A stretch of 64,000 nucleotides of DNA from NCBI RefSeq assembly GCF_014192155.1, contig NZ_JACHXO010000002.1:310001-374000 (forward strand), given 5' to 3'. Within the stretch, counting starts at the first letter, position 1; each line of letters starts with the position of its first letter. This stretch comes from Roseateles terrae. Lineage in GTDB: Bacteria > Pseudomonadota > Gammaproteobacteria > Burkholderiales > Burkholderiaceae_C. The notes beneath the pieces were generated by a model that was given only the letters and a program-made list of their open reading frames with translations, was not told the DNA's origin and made no database searches. A program made the translations under genes and the position numbers. Shown one piece after another: positions 11,364 through 20,371 of the stretch.

Positions 11364-12035
11364 TCAGTCGTCGCGGTGCAGCCCGCGCGCATGCTCAACG
11401 GCATAGCGGATCAGATCCGCCTGCCCGTCCAGCTCCAGCTTGCGCTTGATGTTCTGGCGATGGGTCTCCACCGTGCGCACTGACAGGTCCAGGGCCTTGG
11501 CGATCTGCTTGCTGGATTCGCCACGGCCCAGCGCGGTGAGGATCTCGCTCTCGCGCGGGGACAGCAGCGGCCTGGGCTGCTGGTTGCGAAACATCCGGCG
11601 GGACACACCCGGGCTCAGGAAGGTGCCGCCGGCAGCCACCGCATCAATGGCCGCGACGATCTCCCCCGCCGGCGCGTCCTTCAGCACATACCCGCGCGCG
11701 CCGGCCTGCAGCGCCCGCTGCACATATTCGGGGTTGTCGTACATGCTGTACATCAGCACCCGCAGGTCGTCCCGCCGCTCGAGCATCGTCTGCGCCAGCT
11801 GGATGCCGCTCTGGCCGCGCAGGCCCACATCGAGCAGGACCACCTGCGGCTGGGTGGAGACCAGCATCACCATGGCCTCCTCCGCCGACCCGGCCTCCCC
11901 CACCACCAGATACCGTGCCTCGCCCTGCAGCCGCGAGCGCACCCCTTCGCGCACCAGCGGATGGTCGTCCACCAGCAGGATGCGCACCGGGCCGGTGGCG
12001 GCCGTCGGATCGGGAACGGAGATCGGGGAAGTCAT
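11364..12035 (-). CDS. NarL/FixJ-type response regulator
   Basis: A 223-residue two-domain regulator. The receiver (about residues 18-135) has acidic Asp23/Asp24 in LVDDHP, phospho-acceptor Asp69 in VVLLDV and a conserved Lys in VLKDAP. The C-terminal LuxR-type HTH starts LSPRESEILTALGRGESSK and includes TVETHRQNIKRKL. Its start overlaps the kinase stop by 4 nt (ATGA), so the pair is translationally coupled. The adjacent, same-strand cstA operon is the likely target. Confidence 0.94.
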   Translation of the reverse strand: MTSPISVPDPTAATGPVRILLVDDHPLVREGVRSRLQGEARYLVVGEAGSAEEAMVMLVSTQPQVVLLDVGLRGQSGIQLAQTMLERRDDLRVLMYSMYDNPEYVQRALQAGARGYVLKDAPAGEIVAAIDAVAAGGTFLSPGVSRRMFRNQQPRPLLSPRESEILTALGRGESSKQIAKALDLSVRTVETHRQNIKRKLELDGQADLIRYAVEHARGLHRDD

Positions 12036-13435
12036 GGAACCGGATTCTCGCGCGGCAGACGCCGGATCGCAGCTGACCCCACCAGTGCTTCGAGCTGGGT
12101 GCCGTGGCCCGGGCTGGATTGAAGCTCCAGGCTGCCGCCCACTGACGCCAACCGCTCCCGCATGTTGCGCAGGCCGATGCCCTGGCCGGGATCGCCACGC
12201 TCGGCTGCGTCCGGGTCGAATCCGGCGCCGTCGTCCTGGATGCGCAGCAGCACACCGCCGGGGTCAGGCCGGTCTTCGACGTCCGGGGCAAAGTCCAGCG
12301 TCATCTCCACCCGGCGGGCAGACGCATGTTTGACCACGTTGGTCAGTGCCTCCTGCGCCACGCGGAACAGCACCGTGTTGAGCAGCTCCGGCAGCTCCCG
12401 CGCGGGCCCCACCACATGCAGGTCCACCTGCGGCGGGCCGGCTTCGTCCAGCTCCCGGGCCAGATGCTCCAGGGCGGCGGCCAGTCCCAGTGTGTCCAGC
12501 AACGCCGGCCGCAGGTGATGCGACAGCCGCCGCACTTCCACCAGGCTGTGATTGAGCCGCTCGAGCGCGCGCGGCAGCAGCGTCGTGTCGCCGCTTTGCT
12601 GCACCGATTCGATCAGCAGCTTGGTCGAGACCAGCGTCTGGCTCACACCGTCATGCAGCTCCCGGGACAGGTGGGCCCGCTCGTCTTCCTGCGAGCGCAC
12701 CACCTGATGCGCCAGCGCCCGCAGCTTGGCTTCCGCCAGCCGGTGCTCGCTGAGGTTCAGGGCCAGCGCGCTGGCGCTGATCAGCGCCACACCAAAGACG
12801 GCGATGGCGGCGATCCACCACATCGTCTGGGCAATGTTGGCCTGCGCCTCCTTGTCCAGCTGGCGCAGCGTGGCCCGCATGCCGTCCAGATAGAGCCCCG
12901 TGCCCACCATCCAGTTCCAGCGGTCCATCGCCACCACGTAGCCCAGCTTGGGCGCCATGTCGCGCGAGGACGGCTTGCGCCACAGGTATTCCACATAGCC
13001 CCCGCCTGCCCGGGCCTGTCCGATCAGCTGCTGGATGGTCGGCCGGCCCAGTGGGTCCCGCAGCTCCCACAGATTGCGGCCGATCAGCTCCGGCTGGCGC
13101 GAGTGCATCAGCACGTGGCCCTGCAGGTCATAGACGAAGAAGTAGCCGTCCTCGCCATAGTCGAGGGCGGAAAGCAGGCGCAGGGCCTCGCGTTTGTCGG
13201 CGTCCACCTGATCGGGACTGCCGGCATGGGCATACAACGGCTGCAGCGTGCTGACGGCCAGCTCGACGTAATGGCGCAGTTCGTCGCGACGGGCGTCCAT
13301 GTAGGTGCGCTCCATCGCGGCATGCTCCTGCGCAAGGAGCTGCCGCTCCTGCTGGCGCACCGCCACCGCGATCAGCAGCAGCGAGGCCACCAGCGGCAGG
13401 ATGGCCAGCAACAGGATTTTCAGGCGGAGTCTCAT
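12032..13435 (-). CDS. Cache-domain sensor histidine kinase
   Basis: A 467-residue membrane kinase. Helices at about 7-26 and 203-227 flank a periplasmic single Cache domain; [16 protein letters not shown] and [12 protein letters not shown] are typical of the family, which binds small carboxylates and amines. The cytoplasmic part has a HisKA_3 dimerisation domain with phospho-acceptor His261 in [13 protein letters not shown], then a HATPase with [11 protein letters not shown]. This NarX/LiaS-like layout pairs with NarL-type regulators, as in the coupled downstream gene. A carboxylate such as pyruvate is a reasonable guess for the ligand, given the cstA neighbour. Confidence 0.92.
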   Translation of the reverse strand: MRLRLKILLLAILPLVASLLLIAVAVRQQERQLLAQEHAAMERTYMDARRDELRHYVELAVSTLQPLYAHAGSPDQVDADKREALRLLSALDYGEDGYFFVYDLQGHVLMHSRQPELIGRNLWELRDPLGRPTIQQLIGQARAGGGYVEYLWRKPSSRDMAPKLGYVVAMDRWNWMVGTGLYLDGMRATLRQLDKEAQANIAQTMWWIAAIAVFGVALISASALALNLSEHRLAEAKLRALAHQVVRSQEDERAHLSRELHDGVSQTLVSTKLLIESVQQSGDTTLLPRALERLNHSLVEVRRLSHHLRPALLDTLGLAAALEHLARELDEAGPPQVDLHVVGPARELPELLNTVLFRVAQEALTNVVKHASARRVEMTLDFAPDVEDRPDPGGVLLRIQDDGAGFDPDAAERGDPGQGIGLRNMRERLASVGGSLELQSSPGHGTQLEALVGSAAIRRLPRENPVP

Positions 13436-13509
13436 GGCAGTCGCACTGTAGCGGCTGGCGGATGCCGGGCTGGCGGTACAGTTGCGGGTTTGATCCGCTG
13501 TCTGCCCCC

Positions 13510-14010
13510 ATGGCCAAGTCCTCGTCTGCTGCCCCCTCCTCCGCCCGGTTGATCCAATGGCTGGGCCTGGCCCTGCTGATCATCATCGCGGACCAGTTCA
13601 CCAAGGTGCTGATCCTCAACACCTTCCAGTACGGGGACAGCCGTTACGTCACCAGCTTCTTCAACCTGGTGCGGGCCCACAACACGGGGGCGGCCTTCAG
13701 CTTCCTGGCGGGCGCCTCGGGCTGGCAGCGCTGGTTCTTTGTCGGCCTGGGTGTGGCCGCCACCGTCTTCATCGTCTGGCTGCTGCGCCGGCACGGTCAC
13801 CAGACCCTCTTCGCCACGGCCTTGAGCCTGATCCTGGGCGGGGCGGTGGGCAACGTCGTGGACCGGCTGCTGCACGGGTACGTGGTGGACTTCCTGCAGT
13901 TCCACTGGAATCAGTGGTACTACCCATCGTTCAATGTCGCCGACAGCGCGATCACCGTCGGCGCCGTGCTGCTGGTGTGGGACGAGCTGCGGCGTGTGAA
14001 ACAGAACTGA
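13510..14010 (+). CDS. lspA: Lipoprotein signal peptidase (signal peptidase II)
   Basis: A 166-residue inner-membrane aspartyl protease that cleaves prolipoproteins after diacylglyceryl modification. Four hydrophobic segments are visible. The catalytic aspartates lie in [15 protein letters not shown] and FNVADSAIT, and the family region NTGAAFSFL is present. It is normally co-transcribed with ileS; here it stands alone, divergent from the Cache kinase with 74 bp between starts, so it must have its own promoter. The ATG at 13510 gives the usual family length. Confidence 0.97.
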   Translation: MAKSSSAAPSSARLIQWLGLALLIIIADQFTKVLILNTFQYGDSRYVTSFFNLVRAHNTGAAFSFLAGASGWQRWFFVGLGVAATVFIVWLLRRHGHQTLFATALSLILGGAVGNVVDRLLHGYVVDFLQFHWNQWYYPSFNVADSAITVGAVLLVWDELRRVKQN

Positions 14011-14285
14011 CAAAGAAGCTAAAAACGCGTCTGTCATATCGATACCAGACGCGACCCGAAAGCCCGACAAGGGCGATTACTACGGGCTTCCGGGCGATGG
14101 CCGCCGGTGGGAGAGGCGACGGCGACAGGCTGCATCGTGACGCTCGTCGCGTTGTTTGCCACACTCATCCACTGCGCAAGCGGCGCCGTGACGGAATAGG
14201 CATCACGCAGGATGGACAGGTGGGCCGGGGCGGCGACAATGCCTGCGACCGAATGTAACCACGCGGCTACGACCCCACCGCTCCC

Positions 14286-15995
14286 ATGCTCGACTTCTCC
14301 TGTCTGACCCACTACGACTGGCTCGATGTGCCAATGTGGGTCTATGACCAGGAACGGCAACGCAACCTTTGGGCCAATGCCGCCGCCCTGCAATTCTGGC
14401 GCGCCGACAGCGCCGAAGAATTTCTCTCCCGCGACCTGACCGACACCAGCGCGGCCGTGGTTCAGCGCCTGGCCGTCAATGCGGCCGACCATGCGCAGAA
14501 CAAGGTGGTGCGGGAGCAGTGGACCCTCTACCCCAAAGGCCAGCCCACCACCGTGATGCTGGTCTCCCGTGGCATCCGCACACCTGACAAACGGCAGGTG
14601 ATGCTGTTTGCGGCCGACTCGCTGGTGAGCGGCGTGGACAAGAGCCTGCTGCGTGGTGTGGAAGCGCTGCAGCACACCTCTGTGCGGATCGCCGTGTTTT
14701 CGCTGCGCGATGGCAGCGTGCTGATGCGCAACCCGGCCGCGGCCATGTGTTTCAACGGCCTGCGCAAGACCATCGGCGCGACCGACTTCAGCGCGATGTT
14801 CCCGGACGCCGACCTGGCCAAACGGATCCTGGTGCAGGTGCGCGGCGGGCAGACCTTCGGCGCCGAGCTGGAGCTTCACACCGCCAATGGCCGTCGCTGG
14901 CATGCCGTGGACGCGCGCCCGATGCGGGACCCCGTCAGCGGTGAAGTCGTGCTGCAGCTCAATGCGCGCGACATCGGTGACTTCAAGGCCACCCAGGCCC
15001 AGCTCGAAGCAGCGCGTGAAGCGGCGGAAGCGGCCAGTCAGGCCAAGAGTTCCTTCCTGGCCAACATGAGCCATGAAATCCGCACGCCGATGAACGGCGT
15101 GCTCGGCCTGACCGAGCTGGTGCTGCAGACGGAGCTCAATGAGCGCCAGCGCAAGTTCATCGAGCTGGCCCACAGCTCGGCCAAGGGGCTGATGGTCATC
15201 ATCAACGACCTGCTGGACATCGCCAAGATCGAAGCCGGCCGGGTGATCATCGACCAGGCCCCCTTCAGCCTGCACGACTGCCTGCGCGAGGCGCTGCATC
15301 CGCTGCTGCTGCAGGCGCATGAAAAGGGCCTGCAGCTGCATGCCCGCATCCAGCCGGGCGTGCCGCAGCATCTGCTCGGCGATGCGCTTCGCCTGCGGCA
15401 GATCCTGGTGAACCTGGTGGGCAATGCCCTGAAGTTCACCGAGAAGGGGGAAGTGCGGGTGGAGATCAGCCGCGCCGATGCGGCCGAAGAGAATGTGGGC
15501 GGCCCGCTGCGCCTGCGCATCGCGGTGCATGACACCGGCATCGGCATGACGCCCGAGCAGATCGCGCAGATCTTCAGCCCGTTCACCCAGGCCGACGGCA
15601 GCATCACGCGGCGCTACGGCGGCACGGGGCTGGGCCTGACCATCGTCAAGCGTCTGGTGGAGCTGATGGGCGGCGAGGTGAAGGTGGAGAGTCGCGTCGG
15701 TGCGGGCTCCTGCTTCAGCTTTGAGCTGCGCTTGGCGCAGCCCGTCGTGCTCGATCAGGTGCTGCGCACCGAGACGGTCGATGTGCCGGTGGAAGCGCAG
15801 GCCGCCGAGGATGACGCCGACAGCGACGGCATGGCCCCCACGGTGCCGGCGGCATTGGATGAATTGCCGTCCACGGCAGGTATCACGCGGATCAGCACAC
15901 CGCCCTCCGAAGTGGAAGATCCGCTGTCAGCGGACACGGTGGCGGCGGACTTTGACGATCTGCCTCCGATGATCGGGCGCCAGCACACGGCCTGA
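14286..15995 (+). CDS. Soluble PAS-domain sensor histidine kinase
   Basis: A 569-residue kinase with no membrane segment. Two PAS-like domains (about 5-115 and 125-235) precede a coiled segment and HisKA with His263 in NMSHEIRTPMNG. The HATPase follows (NLVGNALKFTEKG, DTGIGM, YGGTGLGLTIV). Such kinases often carry receivers after the HATPase; here there is instead an acidic, Asp/Glu/Pro-rich tail of about 90 residues. No regulator gene is adjacent, so it is an orphan. A 275-bp region upstream, between lspA and this gene, shows nothing recognisable. Confidence 0.9.
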   Translation: MLDFSCLTHYDWLDVPMWVYDQERQRNLWANAAALQFWRADSAEEFLSRDLTDTSAAVVQRLAVNAADHAQNKVVREQWTLYPKGQPTTVMLVSRGIRTPDKRQVMLFAADSLVSGVDKSLLRGVEALQHTSVRIAVFSLRDGSVLMRNPAAAMCFNGLRKTIGATDFSAMFPDADLAKRILVQVRGGQTFGAELELHTANGRRWHAVDARPMRDPVSGEVVLQLNARDIGDFKATQAQLEAAREAAEAASQAKSSFLANMSHEIRTPMNGVLGLTELVLQTELNERQRKFIELAHSSAKGLMVIINDLLDIAKIEAGRVIIDQAPFSLHDCLREALHPLLLQAHEKGLQLHARIQPGVPQHLLGDALRLRQILVNLVGNALKFTEKGEVRVEISRADAAEENVGGPLRLRIAVHDTGIGMTPEQIAQIFSPFTQADGSITRRYGGTGLGLTIVKRLVELMGGEVKVESRVGAGSCFSFELRLAQPVVLDQVLRTETVDVPVEAQAAEDDADSDGMAPTVPAALDELPSTAGITRISTPPSEVEDPLSADTVAADFDDLPPMIGRQHTA

Positions 15996-16090
15996 GGCAA
16001 GGCGGGCCCGGGACCGCCTCGGCGGCCAGACCCGCATGGTGAAACGGCGCCGGGGTTTGTCTGATCGCGAGATGCCGCCGTGGCCCCCTC

Positions 16091-16114
16091 GCGGATCAGC
16101 GGATCAGCGGATCA
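16091..16114. repeat. Tandem repeat GCGGATCA x3
   Basis: Three exact head-to-tail copies of an 8-bp unit lie just after the end of the leftward quinone oxidoreductase gene. They look like replication-slippage products in non-coding DNA. No other copies were noticed in the window. Confidence 0.8.
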
Positions 16115-16133
16115 GTGCATCGCCCGCCACCGT

Positions 16134-17120
16134 TCAGTCCAGCATCAAGACGCCGGCGCCCGTGGTGCTGCGGCTTTCCATCTCGCGATGCGCCCGCTGC
16201 ACATCCTCCAGCGCATAGCGCTGCTCCACCGAGATCTTCACCTGGCCGCTGCTGACGACCTGGAACAGATCGTCCGCCATCGCCTGGGTGGCTTCGCGGG
16301 AGCTGAGGTGGTGGAAGATCGACGGACGGGTCAGGTACAGCCCCTTGGTCGCCAGCGCCGTGATGGGCACTGGAGGGACCTTGCCCGAGGCGTTGCCGAA
16401 GCTGACCATCAGACCGAAGGGACGCAGGCAGGCGAGTGAGCCTTCGAAGGTGCTCGCCCCCACCGAGTCGTAGACGACCTTGACACCCTCTCCGCCGGTG
16501 ATCTCCTTGACCCGGTCGGCGAAGTTCTCGCGCTGGTAGTTGATGGCCACGGCCGCACCGTGGGCCAACGCCAGTTCGCACTTGGCATCACTGCCCGCAG
16601 TCGCGATCAGGCGCAGGCCGAGTGCCTTGGCCCATTGGCAGGCGATCAGCCCGACGCCCCCTGCGGCGGCATGGAACACGATCGCATCACCCGCCTGCAG
16701 ACCGCCGGGCGGCAGGGTCTTGCGCAGCAGGTACTGCACCGTCAGGCCCTTGAGCATCATCGCAGCGCCCTGAGCGAAGCTCAGCCCATCAGGCAGCCGC
16801 ACGACACAACGCGCCGGCATCACACGTGCCGTCGCATAGGCACCGATCGGCTGGCTGGCGTAGGCCACCCGGTCCCCGACCCGCAGATGGGTCACGCCCT
16901 CTCCCACCGCTTCCACCACGCCCGCCCCTTCCAGCCCCAGGCCGCTGGGCATCGGAATGTCGTAGACGCCGCTGCGCTGGTAGATGTCGATGAAGTTCAG
17001 TCCTGCCGCCTTCTGACGGATGCGGATCTCCCCCGGCCCCGGGTCGCCCACCTCCACCGTCTGCACCTGCATGACATCGGGACCACCGGCCTGGGTCAGA
17101 CGGACTGCGCGTTCGCTCAT
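16134..17120 (-). CDS. NAD(P)H:quinone oxidoreductase, zinc-free MDR family
   Basis: A 328-residue medium-chain dehydrogenase/reductase like E. coli QorA. The N-terminal GroES-like domain contains GLNFIDIYQRSGVY and GLGLEGAGVV; the Rossmann domain has AAAGGVGLIACQWAKALG. The cysteines of the structural zinc site in zinc-containing relatives are absent, as expected for quinone reductases. AGAGGAGAG upstream of the ATG serves as ribosome site. It probably reduces quinones or enals with NADPH. An SDR gene lies 80 bp upstream on the same strand. Confidence 0.9.
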   Translation of the reverse strand: MSERAVRLTQAGGPDVMQVQTVEVGDPGPGEIRIRQKAAGLNFIDIYQRSGVYDIPMPSGLGLEGAGVVEAVGEGVTHLRVGDRVAYASQPIGAYATARVMPARCVVRLPDGLSFAQGAAMMLKGLTVQYLLRKTLPPGGLQAGDAIVFHAAAGGVGLIACQWAKALGLRLIATAGSDAKCELALAHGAAVAINYQRENFADRVKEITGGEGVKVVYDSVGASTFEGSLACLRPFGLMVSFGNASGKVPPVPITALATKGLYLTRPSIFHHLSSREATQAMADDLFQVVSSGQVKISVEQRYALEDVQRAHREMESRSTTGAGVLMLD

Positions 17121-17200
17121 GAATCTCTCCTCTTGGGTCAGAACTCAAACGGGAATCAAACAGGAATCAAACGGAACTCGGTAGGGAGTCAGCAGGGAAC

Positions 17201-17989
17201 TCAGAAAGTGCCGGGGTACGAGCCGCCATCCAGCAGGATGTTCTGGCCGGTCAGATATCCCGCGTGCGCGCTGCACAACATGGCGCAGAGCGCGCCGAAT
17301 TCCTCGGCGGTGCCGAAGCGTCGGGCCGGGATGCCGGCGGCGCGCTGGTCGCGGACCTGCGCCAGCGGACGGCCGGACTTCTCTGCGCCGGCGGCGAGGG
17401 TCTTCTGCAGACGTTCGGTGTCGAAGGCACCGGGCAGCAGGTTGTTGATCGTCACATTGCGGCTGGCCAGCTGCGGCTGCCGCGCCAGGCCCGCCACAAA
17501 TCCGGTCAGCCCGCTGCGCGCGCCGTTGGACAGGCCCAGCACATCGATCGGTGCCTTCACCGCACCGGAAGTGATGTTGACGATGCGGCCGAAGCCGCGG
17601 TCGGCCATGCCGTCGACCGTCGCCTTGATCAGCTCGATGGGCGTCAGCATGTTGGCCTCCAGCGCCGAGAGCCATTGCTCGCGGCCCCACTGCCGGAAAT
17701 CTCCCGGCGGCGGTCCTCCGGCGTTGTTGACCAGGATGTCCACCTGCGGGCAGGCCTGCAGCGCGCTGGCACGACCGACTTCCGTGGTGATGTCCCCCAC
17801 GACGGCCACCACCTGCACCTTCGGATTGATCCCGCGCAGTCGGGTCGCCTGCGCCTGCAGAGCCTCTTCGCCACGCGCGGTGATCACCACATTCACGCCT
17901 TCGGCCACCAGCGCCTGGGCGCAGCCGGCCCCCAGGCCCTTCGACGCCGCACACACCAGGGCCCAGCGGCCCGTCAGTCCCAGATCCAT
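17201..17989 (-). CDS. SDR family protein lacking the YxxxK catalytic pair
   Basis: A 262-residue short-chain dehydrogenase-like protein. The cofactor motif AASKGLGAG near residues 14-22 and NNAGGPPPG are intact, and NITSG supplies the usual Ser region. Where classical SDRs have Tyr-x3-Lys, the sequence reads LGLSNGARSGLTGFVAGLA, so Ser and Arg replace the catalytic Tyr and Lys. The fold is clear but standard SDR chemistry is doubtful. The ATG at 17989 is preceded by AAGGAG; an upstream ATG at 18103 would add a 38-residue tail lacking family similarity. Confidence 0.88.
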   Translation of the reverse strand: MDLGLTGRWALVCAASKGLGAGCAQALVAEGVNVVITARGEEALQAQATRLRGINPKVQVVAVVGDITTEVGRASALQACPQVDILVNNAGGPPPGDFRQWGREQWLSALEANMLTPIELIKATVDGMADRGFGRIVNITSGAVKAPIDVLGLSNGARSGLTGFVAGLARQPQLASRNVTINNLLPGAFDTERLQKTLAAGAEKSGRPLAQVRDQRAAGIPARRFGTAEEFGALCAMLCSAHAGYLTGQNILLDGGSYPGTF

Positions 17990-18348
17990 CTTGTTCTCCT
18001 TGCAGGGAAATGTCCGTGTCAGTATCAATGAGCCGGAAAAAAATTGCGCGGCCATGGCGATGCATCTGGGCGCAGGTCGTGCAGGCCGGTCGGTCGCGAA
18101 CACCGGCCGGGGGGTGTCCCCTGCCTTGTCCCATGCCGCGTGAATTCTCCACAGTGGTGACGAACACAGGTGTGGACGCTGCGAACGGACCTCATGATGA
18201 TGGGTGACAAGGGTCGATCATCGCCAGACCGGCTCAGTACCGCTCAGGCGCGCGGCGCTGTCCTGGGATCCGCGTTTCGCCGCATGAGCCCCCGGCCCGT
18301 GCCTCGTCATAATGGGGCGTGTCCCCCCTCCTGCGAAGGATGGTTGTC
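17990..18348. other. Divergent intergenic region, about 360 bp
   Basis: It separates the leftward SDR gene from the rightward histidine kinase gene and should carry both promoters. The AT-richest patch is near 18030-18050 on the SDR side. I see no clear operator, hairpin or small gene. Confidence 0.4.
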
Positions 18349-19902
18349 GTGACCCTGCTCCGAAGCTCGCTGCGCAATGCCGTGATGCTGGCCCTGCTGG
18401 TTGGGCTGCTGCTGCCCACCGGGGCCGTCCTTTTGTATGAACAGCAACTCAGCCGACAGACGGTGATGGAGGACCTTCGCCGGGACCTCAGCCGGGCGAC
18501 GGAGGTGCTGGCGCTCTCGCTGGCGGAGCCGATCTGGCAGGTGTCGCCCGATCTGGCCGAGCCGATGGTGAAGGCCCAGGTCGATGACCCGCGATTTGTG
18601 TCGGTGTCTGTCACCGAGACTGCAGCGCAGCAGGCCTTTGTCGAATTCCACCGCGCAGCTGGGGACCAGCACCTGACGCTCAGCGAGACCCGACCGGTGC
18701 TGCGCGACGGTCGCGAGATCGCCAAGCTGACGGTGGTGATGAGCGCCGAGCCGCTATTGGCCCGCAAGCGGCTGGAGCTGTGGAACATGCTGTGGCGCAG
18801 TCTGCTGACGCTGACCTTGTCTTTGGCGCTCATTTCCCTGGTGCTGCAGCGGCGGGTGCTGCATCCGATGGCCCGGTTGTCCCAGGCGGCGGATGAGCTG
18901 GCGGCCGGGCAGCTGGACAAGCCGCTGGAGCTGGGCGGCGAGGATGAGATCGCCCGGGTGGGCAAGGCGATGGAGCGGATGCGCCTGGCGCTGTTGAAGG
19001 CCTTCGACGATCTGCGCGGACACGCCTCGACGCTGGAGGAGCAGGTGGCGCAGCGCACCTATGAGCTGACCGAAGCCAACGCGGAGGTGACCCAGGCACT
19101 GGCCAATCTGAAGACGGCGCAGCGGGAGCTGGTGGAGTCGGAGAAGCTGGCCTCGCTGGGGCGGCTGGTGGCGGGCGTGGCGCATGAGCTGAACACGCCG
19201 CTGGGCAATGCGCTGACGGTGGTGTCTGCGCTGGAGGACCGGTGGCACAAACTGGACCGGATGTTGACCGACAACACACCGATGCGGCGCAGCCAGCTGG
19301 AAGAGCTGGTGAAGGACACACGACGGGGTCAGGACATCCTGCATCGCAATGTGCAGAAGGCGGCGGACCTGGTGCGGGACTTCAAACAGGTGGCGATTGA
19401 CCAGACCAGCGACACGCGACGGGAGTTTGAACTGGGTCAGGTGGTGGAAGACGTGCTGGTGATGGTGGAGCCGAGCTTCAAGCACACCCCCTACCGGATC
19501 AGAACGGAGCTGGCGCCGGCGTTGCAGATGAGCAGCTTCCCAGGCGCATTGGGACAGGTGCTGACGAACCTGCTGATGAACACGCTGGTGCATGCCTTTG
19601 AGGGGCGGGACCATGGGGTGGTCCTGGTGCGATGCAGCCGGATCGATGACCGGGAGGTCGAGCTGCGGGTGGAGGACGACGGACGGGGCATGGATGCCTC
19701 GGTGGTGCGGCGGATCTTCGACCCGTTCTTCACGACGAAGCTGGGCAAGGGCGGATCGGGGCTGGGGATGCACATCGTGCACAACATCGTGACGAATGTG
19801 CTGGGCGGGCAGATTGAGGTGGTGAGCACGCCGGGGGAAGGTACGCGGATGATGATCCGGCTGCCGGTGCAGGCGCCGCTGCGGGCGCAGGGGGATGAAT
19901 GA
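18349..19902 (+). CDS. Membrane sensor histidine kinase (HAMP, NtrB-like core)
   Basis: A 517-residue kinase. Helices near residues 8-30 and 145-170 bracket a periplasmic domain of about 115 residues that I cannot classify. A HAMP region follows (RVLHPMARLSQAADELAAGQLDKPL), then a coiled coil and the H box GVAHELNTPLGNAL with His279, a class typical of NtrB/DctB-like kinases. The HATPase has LLMNTLVHAFEG, DDGRGM and GGSGLGMHIV. GTG at 18349 is favoured because AAGGA stands 8 nt before it; ATG 18340 and GTG 18319 are alternatives. No regulator gene is adjacent. Confidence 0.87.
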   Translation: MTLLRSSLRNAVMLALLVGLLLPTGAVLLYEQQLSRQTVMEDLRRDLSRATEVLALSLAEPIWQVSPDLAEPMVKAQVDDPRFVSVSVTETAAQQAFVEFHRAAGDQHLTLSETRPVLRDGREIAKLTVVMSAEPLLARKRLELWNMLWRSLLTLTLSLALISLVLQRRVLHPMARLSQAADELAAGQLDKPLELGGEDEIARVGKAMERMRLALLKAFDDLRGHASTLEEQVAQRTYELTEANAEVTQALANLKTAQRELVESEKLASLGRLVAGVAHELNTPLGNALTVVSALEDRWHKLDRMLTDNTPMRRSQLEELVKDTRRGQDILHRNVQKAADLVRDFKQVAIDQTSDTRREFELGQVVEDVLVMVEPSFKHTPYRIRTELAPALQMSSFPGALGQVLTNLLMNTLVHAFEGRDHGVVLVRCSRIDDREVELRVEDDGRGMDASVVRRIFDPFFTTKLGKGGSGLGMHIVHNIVTNVLGGQIEVVSTPGEGTRMMIRLPVQAPLRAQGDE

Positions 19903-19905
19903 CGC

Positions 19906-19929
19906 AATGGGGCCAGAGGCCCCATTTTT
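19906..19929 (+). terminator. Intrinsic terminator after the kinase gene
   Basis: AATGGGGCC-AGA-GGCCCCATT forms a 9-bp stem ending in a TTTTT run, starting 3 nt after the kinase stop codon. It also lies at the 3' end of the convergent small gene at 19953. Confidence 0.88.
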
Positions 19930-19952
19930 GTTGGTGAACCGGAGGCCGGCGC

Positions 19953-20183
19953 TTATTGCGAGGCGCCCGAGGATGCCGGCAGCGCAGCTGACGCCGCATT
20001 CATGGCGGCGGTGGCGGCTTCGGACGCGGAGGTGCTCAAGGGTGCGGCGCTGGCGGCACTGTCTGCATGGCCGCCGGTGACGTCATGCTTCTCCCCCGTC
20101 ATGTCGATGTTGCCGCCACTGCGCATCAACACGAACAGGGCCAGAGCGGCAAAGACGATGAAGCCAAGGACGAGTTTCCACAT
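19953..20183 (-). CDS. Small single-helix membrane protein
   Basis: A 76-residue protein that starts MWKLVLGFIVFAALALFVLM, one strong membrane helix or uncleaved signal anchor. A short charged motif follows (RSGGNIDMTGEKHDVTGGH), then an Ala/Ser-rich tail to the stop. AGGAGA stands 9 nt upstream of the ATG. I believe similar small proteins occur in other Burkholderiales, but no function is known to me. It sits between an orphan kinase and an MFS transporter gene. Confidence 0.68.
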   Translation of the reverse strand: MWKLVLGFIVFAALALFVLMRSGGNIDMTGEKHDVTGGHADSAASAAPLSTSASEAATAAMNAASAALPASSGASQ

Positions 20184-20316
20184 GGGTCTGAGTCTCCTAA
20201 AGGGGATAGAGGGTGTGGGTGCATTCTTGGGGGCTTGGCTGACACGAGGCTGAGGGGCTGCGGCCAGGCACTGGCCCCGCCGCGGATTGAAAACCATCCG
20301 GAACTGAAGGCGACTC

Positions 20317-20343
20317 CAAAAAAAACGGCCCCGAAGGGCCGTT
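20317..20343 (-). terminator. Intrinsic terminator of the MHS transporter gene
   Basis: AACGGCCC-CGAA-GGGCCGTT at 20324-20343 is followed on the minus strand by eight consecutive T residues. It lies about 28 bp downstream of the transporter stop codon. Confidence 0.9.
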
Positions 20344-20371
20344 GTGTCGATCAGCGAAGAACGGTGTGCGT

